Positions 7,638 through 16,790 of a stretch of DNA of 64,000 bases are shown in pieces (the stretch's first letter is position 1; every line of letters begins with the position of its first letter). The notes beneath the pieces were generated by a model. The model was not told where the DNA came from and made no database searches. It was given only the letters and a program-made list of their open reading frames with translations. Position numbers and translations under genes: made by a program. Source of the DNA: Azospirillum sp. 412522 (GTDB taxonomy: Bacteria; Pseudomonadota; Alphaproteobacteria; Azospirillales; Azospirillaceae); contig NZ_RWIJ01000006.1 of the NCBI RefSeq assembly GCF_019805165.1, positions 62,001 through 126,000 of the forward strand, written 5' to 3'.

Positions 7638-9314
7638 ATGCTCGTGTCGCTGACGATCCGGGACGTCGTCCTGATCGAGCGGCTGAGCCTGTCCTTCCGC
7701 AAGGGGCTGTGCGCCCTGACCGGCGAGACCGGCGCCGGCAAGTCGATCCTGCTCGACGCGCTGGGGCTGGCGCTGGGCGCGCGCGCCGATTCCGGTCTGG
7801 TGCGCCATGGCGCCGATCAGGCCGCCGTCACCGCGGAGTTCGAGCTGTCGGGCGACCATCCGGCCTTCGCCATCCTGAAGGAGCAGGGCCTCGACGCCGA
7901 TTCCGGGGATGGCGCCCTGGTGATCCGCCGCACCGTCAACACCGACGGGCGCAGCCGCGCCTGGGTCAACGACCAGCCGGTCGGCGTCGGCCTGCTTAAG
8001 ACCCTGGGCGCCGAGCTGGTCGAGGTGCACGGGCAGTTCGACACCCATGGCCTGCTGAACCCGCAGACCCACCGCGGCGTGCTCGACGCCTATGCCGGCC
8101 TGTCGGCCCAGGCGGCGCAGGTCGCCGCCGCGCACCGCGCCTGGAGGCAGGTCGAGGACGCGCGCCATTCCGCCGCCGCCGACATCGCCCGCGCCCGCTC
8201 CGAAGAGGAGTATCTCCGCCACGCCGTGGCCGAGCTGGATGCGCTCGCCCCCAAGGCCGGCGAGGAGGAGGAGCTGTCGGAGACCCGCGCGGTGCTGATG
8301 CACCGGGAAAAGCTGGTCGACGGCATGAACGCCGCCTATGCCGAACTGTCGGGCGACCGGGGCGTCGAGCGCGCCCTGTCCTCCGCGATCCGCACGCTGA
8401 GCCGCATCGCCGACCGGGCCGGCGGCACGCTGGACCCGGTGATCGCCGCCCTCGACCGCGCCGCGACCGAGGCCGGCGAGGCGATCGCCGCCCTCCAGGC
8501 CGTCTCCAGCGGTGTCGACATGGATCCGCGGGCGCTGGAGAAGCTGGAGGAGCGGCTGTTCGCGCTCCGCGCCGCCGCCCGCAAGCATGGCGTCGGCGTC
8601 GATGCGCTGGCGCGTTTGCGCGAGGAGATGGCCGGGCGCCTGCTGCTGATCGAGGACCAGGGCGACCTGCTTGCCAAGCTGGCGAAGGAGGCCGAGCAGG
8701 CCCGTGCCGCCTTCCACAAGGCCGCCGAGGCGCTGGGCGCCGCCCGCCGCGAGGCTGCCGGCCGGCTCGACGTCGCGGTGGCCGGCGAGCTGGCGCCGCT
8801 GAAGATGGAGAAAGCCCGGTTCCGCACGCTGGTCGAGCCGCTCGACGAGTCGGAATGGAACGCGTCCGGCATCGACCGCGTCGCCTTCCAGGTCGCGACC
8901 AACCCCGGCTCGCCGCCGGGGGCGCTGAACAAGATCGCGTCCGGCGGCGAGCTGGCGCGCTTCATGCTGGCGCTGAAGGTGGTGCTGGCCCAGACCTCCA
9001 CCGTCGGCACGCTGGTGTTCGACGAGGTCGACACCGGCATCGGCGGCGCCGTCGCCGCCGCGGTGGGCGAGCGGCTGGAGACGCTGGGGCACGGCCTGCA
9101 GGTGCTGGTCGTCACCCACAGCCCGCAGGTCGCGGCGCGCGGCGCCGTCCACCTGAAGGTGCAGAAGTCGCAGAAGGGCGAGCAGGTCACCACCGGCGTC
9201 GCCGAACTGGACGGCGACGAGCGGCGCGAGGAGATCGCCCGCATGCTGTCCGGCGCCACCGTCACCGCCGAAGCCCGCGCCGCCGCCGACAGCCTGATCG
9301 CCGGCCGCGGCTGA
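7638..9314 (+). CDS. recN: DNA repair protein RecN
   Basis: A 558-residue SMC-like ATPase acting in double-strand break repair. The Walker A motif GETGAGKS is near residue 33, long coiled-coil arms span about residues 150-400, the ABC signature ASGGELARFMLALK is near residue 435, and Walker B LVFDEVDTGIGG follows. The start MLVSLTIRDVV is the usual RecN N-terminus; the open frame continues upstream only as a shadow of bamD. It probably shares a transcript with bamD. Confidence 0.95.
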   Translation: MLVSLTIRDVVLIERLSLSFRKGLCALTGETGAGKSILLDALGLALGARADSGLVRHGADQAAVTAEFELSGDHPAFAILKEQGLDADSGDGALVIRRTVNTDGRSRAWVNDQPVGVGLLKTLGAELVEVHGQFDTHGLLNPQTHRGVLDAYAGLSAQAAQVAAAHRAWRQVEDARHSAAADIARARSEEEYLRHAVAELDALAPKAGEEEELSETRAVLMHREKLVDGMNAAYAELSGDRGVERALSSAIRTLSRIADRAGGTLDPVIAALDRAATEAGEAIAALQAVSSGVDMDPRALEKLEERLFALRAAARKHGVGVDALARLREEMAGRLLLIEDQGDLLAKLAKEAEQARAAFHKAAEALGAARREAAGRLDVAVAGELAPLKMEKARFRTLVEPLDESEWNASGIDRVAFQVATNPGSPPGALNKIASGGELARFMLALKVVLAQTSTVGTLVFDEVDTGIGGAVAAAVGERLETLGHGLQVLVVTHSPQVAARGAVHLKVQKSQKGEQVTTGVAELDGDERREEIARMLSGATVTAEARAAADSLIAGRG

Positions 9315-9320
9315 GGCTCC

Positions 9321-10226
9321 CTACCCCGCCAGCGCCTCGGCATGGCGGCGGAACAGCCGCACCAGAGCGTCCACCACCGCGGCCACAGCCGGCGCATCGC
9401 GGCGGTCGCGGTGGACCAGCAGATGGACGTCCTCGCGCAGGACGTCGGGCGGATCGAGGACGCGGACCAGCCCGGTCTCGGCATCGCCCAGCACACAGGG
9501 CAGCAGCGTCATGCCCAGTCCGCGCCGGGCGGCGTCGAGCCGCATCGGCAATTCGCTGAGCCGCGCCACGATGCGGGCGCCGCGCTGCGCCACCGTATCG
9601 TCCACCCATCCCGATTGCGACGGCCGCCGCCGGGTCTCCGGCAGCCCGACTACGGCTGCGCCGTCCCAGCGGCCGGACCAGTCGTCGCGCAATCCGCGCG
9701 CCGCATAGAGCGTGAAGCCGAAACGTCCCAGCCGCCGGGTGACCAGATCGCCTTCGGCCGGCACCCGGTCCATGCGCAGCGCGATGTCGGCCTCTCGCTG
9801 GGCCAGGTTCAGGGCGTTGCGGGTGCTGAGGATGGTCAGGTCGGCTCCGGTCTCCGCCAGCAGGTCGGGCAGATGCACGATGAGAAAGGCGGAGACGGAG
9901 GTCGTCGCCGTCACCCGCACCGGCTTGACCGTGGCGGACAGCCGGTCGGCATGGCGGGCGAAGGCGGCGGCGGCGTCGCCCATGGCGGCGGCGCTGCCGA
10001 GCACCGAGCGGCCGAGCGCCGTCAGTTCCAGGCGGTTGGGCAGCCGGTCGAACAGCGGGCCGCCCAGCGTTTCCTCCAGCCGTTTCAGCCGGCGGCCCAG
10101 GGTCGGCGGACTGAGCCGCAGGCGCTGGGCCGCCCCGGTCAGGCTGCCGCAGCGTGCCGTGGCCAGGAAGGCCCTGACATCCTCCCAGTCGAGATCCCCG
10201 CCGCTCAAATCTCTATCGTCGATCAT
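9321..10226 (-). CDS. LysR-family transcriptional regulator
   Basis: A 301-residue LysR-type regulator. The N-terminal winged helix-turn-helix spans about residues 12-70 (LDWEDVRAFLATARCGSL, then LSPPTLGRRLKRLEE), followed by a substrate-binding domain. The second half (VRVTATTSVSAFLIVH, DIALRMDRVP) resembles regulators that sit beside small metabolic enzymes. A GGGGAG site lies just before the ATG. It is convergent with recN and lies downstream of nudK on the same strand with a 62-base gap, so its target is not obvious from context. Confidence 0.88.
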   Translation of the reverse strand: MIDDRDLSGGDLDWEDVRAFLATARCGSLTGAAQRLRLSPPTLGRRLKRLEETLGGPLFDRLPNRLELTALGRSVLGSAAAMGDAAAAFARHADRLSATVKPVRVTATTSVSAFLIVHLPDLLAETGADLTILSTRNALNLAQREADIALRMDRVPAEGDLVTRRLGRFGFTLYAARGLRDDWSGRWDGAAVVGLPETRRRPSQSGWVDDTVAQRGARIVARLSELPMRLDAARRGLGMTLLPCVLGDAETGLVRVLDPPDVLREDVHLLVHRDRRDAPAVAAVVDALVRLFRRHAEALAG

Positions 10227-10288
10227 CCACTCCCCGTCCGAAACGCCCCGTCCCAAATTTCCTGGGCCGGCGGGGCGGGCGGAGGCCG

Positions 10289-10900
10289 TCACCGCGGCAG
10301 CAGGCCGTGCAGGGCGGCATGCTGCAACAGCATGATGGTCTTGCCGTCCAGGATCGCCCCGCTGCCGACCATGGCAAGGGCATCGGCGAAGGTCAACTCG
10401 ACCACCTCGATGTCCTCGCCCTCCTCGGCGACCCCGCCGCCCTCGTTGCGGTCGCCCGCACGATATTCGGCGACGAAGAAGGCCAGCCGCTCCGTCACCG
10501 AACCGGGACTCATGAAGGCGTCGAACACCCGGCGCGGCGCCTGGACGGTCACGCCCAACTCCTCCGCCGCCTCGGCCCGGATCGCCTCCTCCGGGCTGCG
10601 GTCGTCGAGCAGGCCGGCGCACACCTCCAGCAGCGGTTCCGCATGGCCGTTGACGAAAGCCGGAAAGCGGAACTGGCGAGTCAACAGGACGGTGCTGCGG
10701 GTCGGATCGTACAGCAGCAGGGCGGCGCCGTTGCCACGGTCATAGGTCTCCCGGCTCAAGGTCTGCCAGCTGCCGTCGCGGCGGCGATAGTCGAAAACGG
10801 TCTTCTTCAGCACATACCAGTCGTCGGACAGCAGCGTGACGTCGCGGATGCGGATGCGCGCGTCGTGGGCGGGGGGCAACGGCGTGTTCGGTGTTGTCAT
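10289..10900 (-). CDS. nudK: NUDIX hydrolase, NudK-like (GDP-mannose pyrophosphatase family)
   Basis: A 203-residue NUDIX enzyme. The NUDIX box is AGLLDDRSPEEAIRAEAAEE (residues 94-113), followed by the NudK-typical segments FMSPGSVTE and EGEDIEVVEL and a C-terminal LDGKTIMLLQH. NudK enzymes hydrolyse GDP-mannose and related nucleotide sugars in the cytoplasm. The similarity in these motifs is high enough to prefer NudK over ADP-ribose pyrophosphatase, but substrate range cannot be read from sequence. A LysR regulator follows on the same strand. Confidence 0.85.
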   Translation of the reverse strand: MTTPNTPLPPAHDARIRIRDVTLLSDDWYVLKKTVFDYRRRDGSWQTLSRETYDRGNGAALLLYDPTRSTVLLTRQFRFPAFVNGHAEPLLEVCAGLLDDRSPEEAIRAEAAEELGVTVQAPRRVFDAFMSPGSVTERLAFFVAEYRAGDRNEGGGVAEEGEDIEVVELTFADALAMVGSGAILDGKTIMLLQHAALHGLLPR

Positions 10901-11305
10901 GGCGGAACCCGATCGCTGATGGGGTGGTCATATGGGACGGCCCGCATCCTGCCCGGCCGCCGGTTTCCAGGCACCCCGCCGGTGCTGAAAGACCCCGTTG
11001 CAAATTCTTGGGGCTGGCTCCGCCCCCTCCCTCTGTCGCTCGTTTCGGGTTGCAGAGTAGCCGTGACCAAATCCGACACTCTCCTGCACAGCCGAAGTTG
11101 GAGGATAAAAATTACACGAGCGATTTCAGGAAATTATCCTATGTTAAGTTAATGGACGTTAACCAGACATAGGAATAGCCATTTTGGAGCGTTGCGGCGG
11201 ATCATTGTCCTGCCTAGATTGTTATCCATATCCCTTGGCAGTGCGTGGCAAACGCCGCCGGTCCAGCTTCCGCTCGAGGTCGCGTTTGTCCGAAGTCTTT
11301 GCTCG
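10901..11305. other. AT-rich divergent intergenic region with an 8-bp inverted repeat
   Basis: About 400 bases between nudK (minus) and the bacteriophytochrome gene (plus). The part from 11080 to 11190 is clearly AT-richer than its surroundings and should hold promoters. TCCTATGT at 11137-11144 pairs with ACATAGGA at 11167-11174, with GTTAA/TTAAC motifs between. This could be an operator or a weak hairpin. In-frame codons upstream of 11306 exist (from 11192) but carry no conserved sequence. Confidence 0.45.
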
Positions 11306-13858
11306 ATGAGTGGCCCGGTTTCTCGGGGGTCTGTCGACCTCACCGACTGCGACCGGGAGCCCATCCACCAGTTGGGCCTTATCCAGCCGACGGGATTCCT
11401 GATCGCCGTGACGGCCGATTGGATCGTCCTGCATGTTTCCGCCAACATCGGCCGCTGGCTGGGGGTGGACCCCGAAGACCTGCTCGGGCATCCGCTGTCC
11501 ACCGTGATCGGGGGCGAGGCGCTGCACACCATCCGCGGCCGGCTCCAGGTCGCCCACATCAACGGCAGCGTCGAGCGGGCGTTCGGCGTCCATCTGTCGG
11601 ATACCGCTCCGGTCTGCGACGTGGCCGTCCATCTGTCCGGCTCCACCATCGTGATCGAGGCGGAGCCGAGCGAGGGCGAGGGGCCGCAGGATTCCGGGTC
11701 GCTCCTGCGCTCCATGATCGCGCGGGTCCAGAACACCCGCGGCTTCGACGGCTTCTGCCGCGAGGCGGCGCGCCAGATGCGGGCGCTGACCGGGTTCGAC
11801 CGCGTGATGGTCTACCGCTTCGCCCCCGACGGGGCGGGAGAGGTGATCGCGGAATCGGCGGTGCACGGCATCGGCAGCTTCCTCGGCCAGCGCTATCCGG
11901 CGTCGGACATTCCGCAGCAGGCCCGGCGCCTGTATGAACGGAGCTGGCTGCGCTGCATAGGCGACGTGAACGCGCCGCCGGTTCCGGTGGTGCCGACGGT
12001 GGATCCCCTGGGACAGCCGCTGGACCTGTCGCTCAGCCTGCTGCGCAGCGTGTCGCTGATCCATGTCGAGTATCTGCGCAACATGGGGGTGAACGCCTCG
12101 CTGTCGGTGTCGATCCTGCGGCATGGCAAGCTGTGGGGCCTGTTCGCCTGCCATCACCGTCATGCCCGCTCGCTTTCCTTCGAACGGCGCACCACCGCGG
12201 AACTGTTCGGGCAGATGGTCTCGCTCCTGCTGGAAGGCCGTGAGCGCGAACAGGAAAGCCAGCAGGAGGCGCAGGCCCGTCGCGCCCACGTCCGCATCAT
12301 GTCGATGCTGGCCGACAGCGAGTCGCCGCTGGAGAATCTGGTCACCTTCGCGACGGAGCTGCGGACGCTGATCGACTGCGACGGCTTCGCCTGCTGCATC
12401 GAAGACCAGCTGCATCTGGAGGGAGAGACGCCGACGCGGGAGGAGACGCAGGGCGTCATGCGTTTCCTGCACCGGACGCCGCCCAGCAAGATCTATCGGA
12501 CCGACCAGCTCGGATCCGTCCATCCGCCGGCCCGCGACTTCACCGAACGGGCCTGCGGCCTGCTGGCGATCCCGGTGTCGCGCATGCCGCGCGACTATCT
12601 GGTCTTCTTCCGCAAGGAGCTGGTCAGCACCGTCACCTGGGGCGGCGACCCCACCAAACCGGCACAGTATGGTCCCAACGGTCCGCGCCTGACCCCGCGC
12701 AAGAGCTTCGAAGCCTGGAAGGAGACGGTGCACGGCCGCTCCAAGCCCTGGACCGAACTGGACGAGCGCAACGCCGAATCGCTGCGGGTGACGCTGCTGG
12801 AGGTGGTGCTGCGGCTGGCCGACATTGCCGGCCGCACCCGCAAGGAGGCGACCGAGCGGCAGGAACTGCTGATCGCCGAACTGAACCACCGGGTCCGCAA
12901 CATCCTCAGCCTCGTCCGCGCCCTGGTGCGGCAGAGCGAGAGCGGGGCGGAGACGGTGCAGCAGTTCGCCGCCATCGTCGCCGGCCGCATCGAGGCGCTG
13001 GCCCGCGCCCATGACCAGATCACCGCCGACAATTGGGGGCCGGCGTCGCTGCGCGCCCTGATCGTGGCGGAGATCGGCGCCTATCTGTCGGCGAAGAGCG
13101 AGCGGGTGCGGCTGTCCGGGCCGGAGGTGCTGCTGGCGCCGCAGGCCTTCTCCGTCTTCGCGCTGGTGGTGCATGAGCTGACCACCAACTCGGCCAAATA
13201 CGGCGCGCTCAGCGACAGCGGCGGCTGGGTCGAGGCCGACTGGTCGATCGATGAGGGGGGGCGCCTGCTGATCGAGTGGCAGGAGAATGGCGGTCCGCCG
13301 GTGCGGGCGCCGTCGCGCGTCGGCTTCGGCTCGACGGTGATCGAGCGTTCGGTCCCCCATGACCTGCAGGGCGAGGCCGAGGTGACCTACGCCCTGTCCG
13401 GCCTGCGGGCGCGGTTCATGATCCCGGCCCGGTTCGTCACCATCGCCGACAGCCTGCCCAACGGCGGCCGGCGCAGCCTGCCGGCGCCGGCCGCCGATTT
13501 CTCCATCGGCGGTCCGGTCATGCTGCTGGAAGACAACATGATCATCGCCATGGCGACCGAGGACGTGCTGCTGAGCTTCGGCGCCAGCCGCGTCAACACC
13601 GCGGCCGGCGTCCGCCATGCCCTGCGCCTGATCGACGAGGATCCGCCGGTGGTCGGCGTGCTGGACATCAACCTGGGCAACGAGACGTCGGTGGCGGTCG
13701 CCGAACGGCTGCGGGAACTGGGGATTCCCTTCGTCTTCGCGACCGGCTACGGCGAATCCGCCGCGGTGCCGGAGCGCTTCGCCGACGTGCCGGTGCTGAA
13801 GAAGCCCTACGGCTCGGATCAGGTGGCCCAGGTGCTGGCGTCGGTGATGGCGGGGTAG
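11306..13858 (+). CDS. Bacteriophytochrome HWE histidine kinase with C-terminal receiver
   Basis: An 850-residue red/far-red photoreceptor. Order: PAS domain with candidate biliverdin-binding C15 in DCDREPIH, GAF domain with PASDIP near residue 200 and YLRNMGV, PHY domain with tongue motif WGGDP and PRKSF, an HWE/HisKA_2-type kinase with phospho-acceptor H528 in ELNHRVRN and the ATP-binding block HELTTNSAKYGALS, and a receiver domain with phospho-acceptor D787 in VLDINLG and a conserved Lys in LKKPYG. The family usually has IQPHG after the Cys region; here it is IQPTG. The ATG at 11306 puts the Cys at the expected distance. No heme oxygenase or partner regulator is adjacent. Confidence 0.92.
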   Translation: MSGPVSRGSVDLTDCDREPIHQLGLIQPTGFLIAVTADWIVLHVSANIGRWLGVDPEDLLGHPLSTVIGGEALHTIRGRLQVAHINGSVERAFGVHLSDTAPVCDVAVHLSGSTIVIEAEPSEGEGPQDSGSLLRSMIARVQNTRGFDGFCREAARQMRALTGFDRVMVYRFAPDGAGEVIAESAVHGIGSFLGQRYPASDIPQQARRLYERSWLRCIGDVNAPPVPVVPTVDPLGQPLDLSLSLLRSVSLIHVEYLRNMGVNASLSVSILRHGKLWGLFACHHRHARSLSFERRTTAELFGQMVSLLLEGREREQESQQEAQARRAHVRIMSMLADSESPLENLVTFATELRTLIDCDGFACCIEDQLHLEGETPTREETQGVMRFLHRTPPSKIYRTDQLGSVHPPARDFTERACGLLAIPVSRMPRDYLVFFRKELVSTVTWGGDPTKPAQYGPNGPRLTPRKSFEAWKETVHGRSKPWTELDERNAESLRVTLLEVVLRLADIAGRTRKEATERQELLIAELNHRVRNILSLVRALVRQSESGAETVQQFAAIVAGRIEALARAHDQITADNWGPASLRALIVAEIGAYLSAKSERVRLSGPEVLLAPQAFSVFALVVHELTTNSAKYGALSDSGGWVEADWSIDEGGRLLIEWQENGGPPVRAPSRVGFGSTVIERSVPHDLQGEAEVTYALSGLRARFMIPARFVTIADSLPNGGRRSLPAPAADFSIGGPVMLLEDNMIIAMATEDVLLSFGASRVNTAAGVRHALRLIDEDPPVVGVLDINLGNETSVAVAERLRELGIPFVFATGYGESAAVPERFADVPVLKKPYGSDQVAQVLASVMAG

Positions 13859-13873
13859 GGAGTCGATCCCGGC

Positions 13874-14638
13874 TTAAGCCCTGACCGCCGCATACCGCGC
13901 GAACAGCGCCACGCTGACCGCCACGGTGGCGTTCAGCGACTCCACCGCGCCCGTCGTCGGCACCGACAGCCGCAGGGCCGGGCAGTCAGCGGGCACGCCC
14001 TGGCCCTCCTCGCCCAGGATCAGCCGCATGTCGGCCGGCCAGTCGAAGCGCGTCAGGTCCGCGCCGCCGCCGTCCAGGGCATAGAGCGGTCCCGCCGCCT
14101 CGTTCACCGCCGCCCAGCGCGGCCCGCGCAGCAGGGTCAGGGCGAACTGCGCGTTCGACGCCGCCCGCAGGCACTTCGGGTGGAAGGGGTGTGCCGCCCC
14201 CTCCAGCAGCACGATCCGCGACACGCCGAAGGATGCGGCGCTGCGCAGCAGGGCGCCCAGGTTGCTGGGATCGCCCAGCGCGCACAGAAGCTCCAGCCCC
14301 TGCGGCGGCTGCGACAGGTCGATGGCCGGCATCTTCGGCACTGTGCCGACCAGCAGCGGGAAGCCGGTGCCCGACACGTCCAGGGTCCGGAACAGGGCAG
14401 GGGCCAACTGTACCGGCTCCACCCCCGGCGGCAGGCGCCAGGACGATATCTGCGCCGGGTCGGTGAACAGCAGGCGCTCGAACCGGTCGGGATGCTGGCG
14501 CAGCGCCTCCGGCACCGTCTTCAGCCCGGCCAGCAGGAACTTGCCGTTCTTCTTCAGCCCGCGGCTTTCCAGCGCCGATTCCCAAAGCTTGAACTGCGGG
14601 TTCTGCGGGCTTTCGATCAGCAGGGGCGGGCGGGGCAT
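13874..14638 (-). CDS. TrmH/SpoU-family RNA 2'-O-methyltransferase
   Basis: A 254-residue SPOUT-class enzyme. The N-terminal substrate-binding domain (residues 1-100) starts IESPQNPQFKLWESALES, as in rRNA/tRNA methyltransferases of this family. The C-terminal knot contains ALGDPSNLGALLRSAASFG, LILGEEGQGVP and the final SLNATVAVSVALFARY, the three SpoU motifs with the catalytic Arg and the SAM-binding Asn. The exact RNA target is unknown. It is convergent with the bacteriophytochrome gene, 15 bases away. Confidence 0.9.
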   Translation of the reverse strand: MPRPPLLIESPQNPQFKLWESALESRGLKKNGKFLLAGLKTVPEALRQHPDRFERLLFTDPAQISSWRLPPGVEPVQLAPALFRTLDVSGTGFPLLVGTVPKMPAIDLSQPPQGLELLCALGDPSNLGALLRSAASFGVSRIVLLEGAAHPFHPKCLRAASNAQFALTLLRGPRWAAVNEAAGPLYALDGGGADLTRFDWPADMRLILGEEGQGVPADCPALRLSVPTTGAVESLNATVAVSVALFARYAAVRA

Positions 14639-14695
14639 GGCGACGGGCTTTCCGGCAGGGGGATGTCCCTGCCTAGCACAGCCATACCGATGAAG

Positions 14696-15238
14696 TCAGG
14701 TGTCGAGGTGGCGGCCGAGGAACAGCAGGGGGCCGCGCTGGCAGGCGTCGGTGAAGCCGGCGCGCTGGTAGAACCCGACATTGCGGGCGAAGACGGCGGT
14801 GACCAGATGCACGCCGGGCAGGCCCTCGGCCCGGCAATCCCCGGCGAAGCGGTCGATCAGGCGACGGCCCAGCCCATGCTCCCGCCAGCCCGGCCGGACA
14901 TTCACATGGAAATGGGCGGGGTAGGCGGCGAACCGGTCGGCGAAGACCTCGTATTTCGGAATGCGCCGCGCCAATTCCACCGATCCCGCGCTGTCCTTGC
15001 AGCCGGTGAGGTAGCCGACCACCTGCCCGTCGTCCGCCATCGCGATCCAGACGTCGCGCGGTGCCTCCGCCACGAACCAGCCGGTCCAGGTGGCGAGGAA
15101 GGCGGCGCGCTCGGCCGCCGACGCGAACGCCGTCCGGGTGGTGGAGGCGAAGAAGATCTCCTCCAGCCCGGCCAGCGCCGCTCCGCGGTCGGGCAGCATG
15201 GTCAGCCGTTCCAGCCGGATGCCGTCGCCTTCGGTCAT
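14696..15238 (-). CDS. GNAT-family N-acetyltransferase
   Basis: A 180-residue acetyltransferase. The acetyl-CoA binding segment is VNVRPGWREHGLGRRLIDRF near residue 115, and a typical C-terminal ARNVGFYQRAGF follows. The start codon overlaps the mltA stop by one base (TGATG), so translation is probably coupled to mltA. The substrate cannot be told. Similar genes linked to lytic transglycosylases suggest, weakly, a cell-envelope link. Confidence 0.85.
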   Translation of the reverse strand: MTEGDGIRLERLTMLPDRGAALAGLEEIFFASTTRTAFASAAERAAFLATWTGWFVAEAPRDVWIAMADDGQVVGYLTGCKDSAGSVELARRIPKYEVFADRFAAYPAHFHVNVRPGWREHGLGRRLIDRFAGDCRAEGLPGVHLVTAVFARNVGFYQRAGFTDACQRGPLLFLGRHLDT

Positions 15239-16404
15239 CACTTCCGCTGCGCGGTCTCGACCGAGAGGGTGCGCGGCGCCAGCATGGTGTAGTGGCCCCG
15301 CGCCTTCATCACGCCGGCCCCTTCTTCCGCCTGCGGGCCGTGACCCCAGAACAGGTCGCCGCGCACGGGACCCTTGATGGCGCCGCCGGTGTCCTGCGCC
15401 ACCACCAGCCGGTTGATGGCGCCGCCCGGAACCGGGGCGTCGCGCACCTCCAGCCAGAGCGGCACGCCCAGCGGGATATGCTCGGCATCGACGGCGAGGC
15501 TGCGGCCGGGGGTCAGCTCCATGTTGCGGGCGCCGCGGGCGCCGACCTCGGGCTTCACCTTGAAGAAGACGTAGGAGGGGTTGAGGTTCATCACCCGCTG
15601 GGCCTCGGCCGGATGGTCCTTCAGCCAGCGCCGGATCGTCTGCAACGACATCTGTTCCGGCGTGGCGTCGCCGATGTCGATGATATGGCGGCCGATCGGG
15701 TAATAGCTGTGACCGTTCTGGCCGGCGTAATGGATGCCCACCACCGACCCGTCGGCCATGATCGCCCGGCCGGATCCCTGGATTTCCAGGAAAAAGGCGT
15801 CGACCGGGTCGTCCACCCACATCAGCTCCAGCCCCTTGCCCTTCAGCGCGCCGGCTTCGATCCGGGCGCGGCTGGGCAGGCCGTGCTTGCCGCGGGGCGG
15901 CGTGCGGTAGAGCGGGACGTTGTAGCGCTCGGTCCGGGTCCAGCTGCCGTGCAGCTCGATCTCGTAGTAGCCGGTGAACAGCCCGTTCTCGCCGTTGCTG
16001 ACGTCGCGCGGGCTGAAGAAGGCCTCGAAGAAGCGGCGGGCGGCCTCGCTGTCGCCGGCGGGCAGGTCGCGGGCGGCGGCGCAGATGGATCGCCAGTCGT
16101 CGGTGGTGCCGGCGGCGCGCAATTGCCCCAGCGCCTTGCCCGGCGGCTGGTTCTTTACCCAGCCGCAGGTCCGTTGGACCGCCGGGACCGCCTGGGCATG
16201 GTCGTCGTCGATCCAGCCGGCGAGGTGGCGGAAGTCGGGCGACACCTGGTCCCAGGTCGGGCGCTGGGCCGTCCGCCGCTGCCCGTCCACCGCCGGGACG
16301 GTGCCGGCGCAGGCCGCCAGCGTCGCCAGCAGGCCACCCGCCAGCGCCAGCCGCAAACCCCGCTTCACTTCACGCGCACACGCCACCCCAGCCGCAGCCG
16401 CCAT
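15238..16404 (-). CDS. mltA: Membrane-bound lytic murein transglycosylase A
   Basis: An outer-membrane lipoprotein that cleaves peptidoglycan between MurNAc and GlcNAc. With the ATG at 16404 it has 388 residues; this start has GGAG 7 bases upstream, although the frame stays open to 16479. A signal peptide ends in the lipobox TLAAC. MltA features follow: NGLFTGYYEIELHGS, the catalytic region DAFFLEIQGSGR, and the 3D domain ending VVAQDTGGAIKGPVRGDLFWG with the catalytic Asp. The downstream GNAT gene is translationally coupled. Confidence 0.92.
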   Translation of the reverse strand: MAAAAGVACAREVKRGLRLALAGGLLATLAACAGTVPAVDGQRRTAQRPTWDQVSPDFRHLAGWIDDDHAQAVPAVQRTCGWVKNQPPGKALGQLRAAGTTDDWRSICAAARDLPAGDSEAARRFFEAFFSPRDVSNGENGLFTGYYEIELHGSWTRTERYNVPLYRTPPRGKHGLPSRARIEAGALKGKGLELMWVDDPVDAFFLEIQGSGRAIMADGSVVGIHYAGQNGHSYYPIGRHIIDIGDATPEQMSLQTIRRWLKDHPAEAQRVMNLNPSYVFFKVKPEVGARGARNMELTPGRSLAVDAEHIPLGVPLWLEVRDAPVPGGAINRLVVAQDTGGAIKGPVRGDLFWGHGPQAEEGAGVMKARGHYTMLAPRTLSVETAQRK

Positions 16405-16790
16405 CGCGCACTCCGCCACCAGCATCAGATTTGTCCGTCGAAGACCCCGACCGTCCGGCCGCGCTGGCGGTCCGGTCACGATAAGGTCACATCACCCGAA
16501 CGTTTGTGCCGGTGGTTACCCCGAGTCGTCAATCCCCAACCTGCGCTTTCGGATAGGTCGCGTCCGCTTGTCACGGGCAGGGGGCGGCGGGAGAGCCGAA
16601 GGGCGCATTGGGGGCCGGAGCGGGGCAGCCGCGCGGTGGCAAGGCGTGACAGAGAGCGGCAAACGCGGTATCGACAGCCCATACGCGAAGGACCGTCCGC
16701 TGAAGGCATTCCGACCCCGGAACAAAGGGGGGAGGATGCGGGCGGCCGGTCCTGTTCGCCGCAGTGAGACACCCCAAGGGACCAGACGCC
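16405..16790. other. Divergent intergenic region between mltA and the RNA methyltransferase
   Basis: About 385 bases containing start signals for both divergent genes. The stretch is GC-rich and its open frames are shadows without conserved sequence. I see no operator, riboswitch or convincing promoter boxes. AAGGGA lies 9 bases before the ATG at 16791. Confidence 0.35.
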
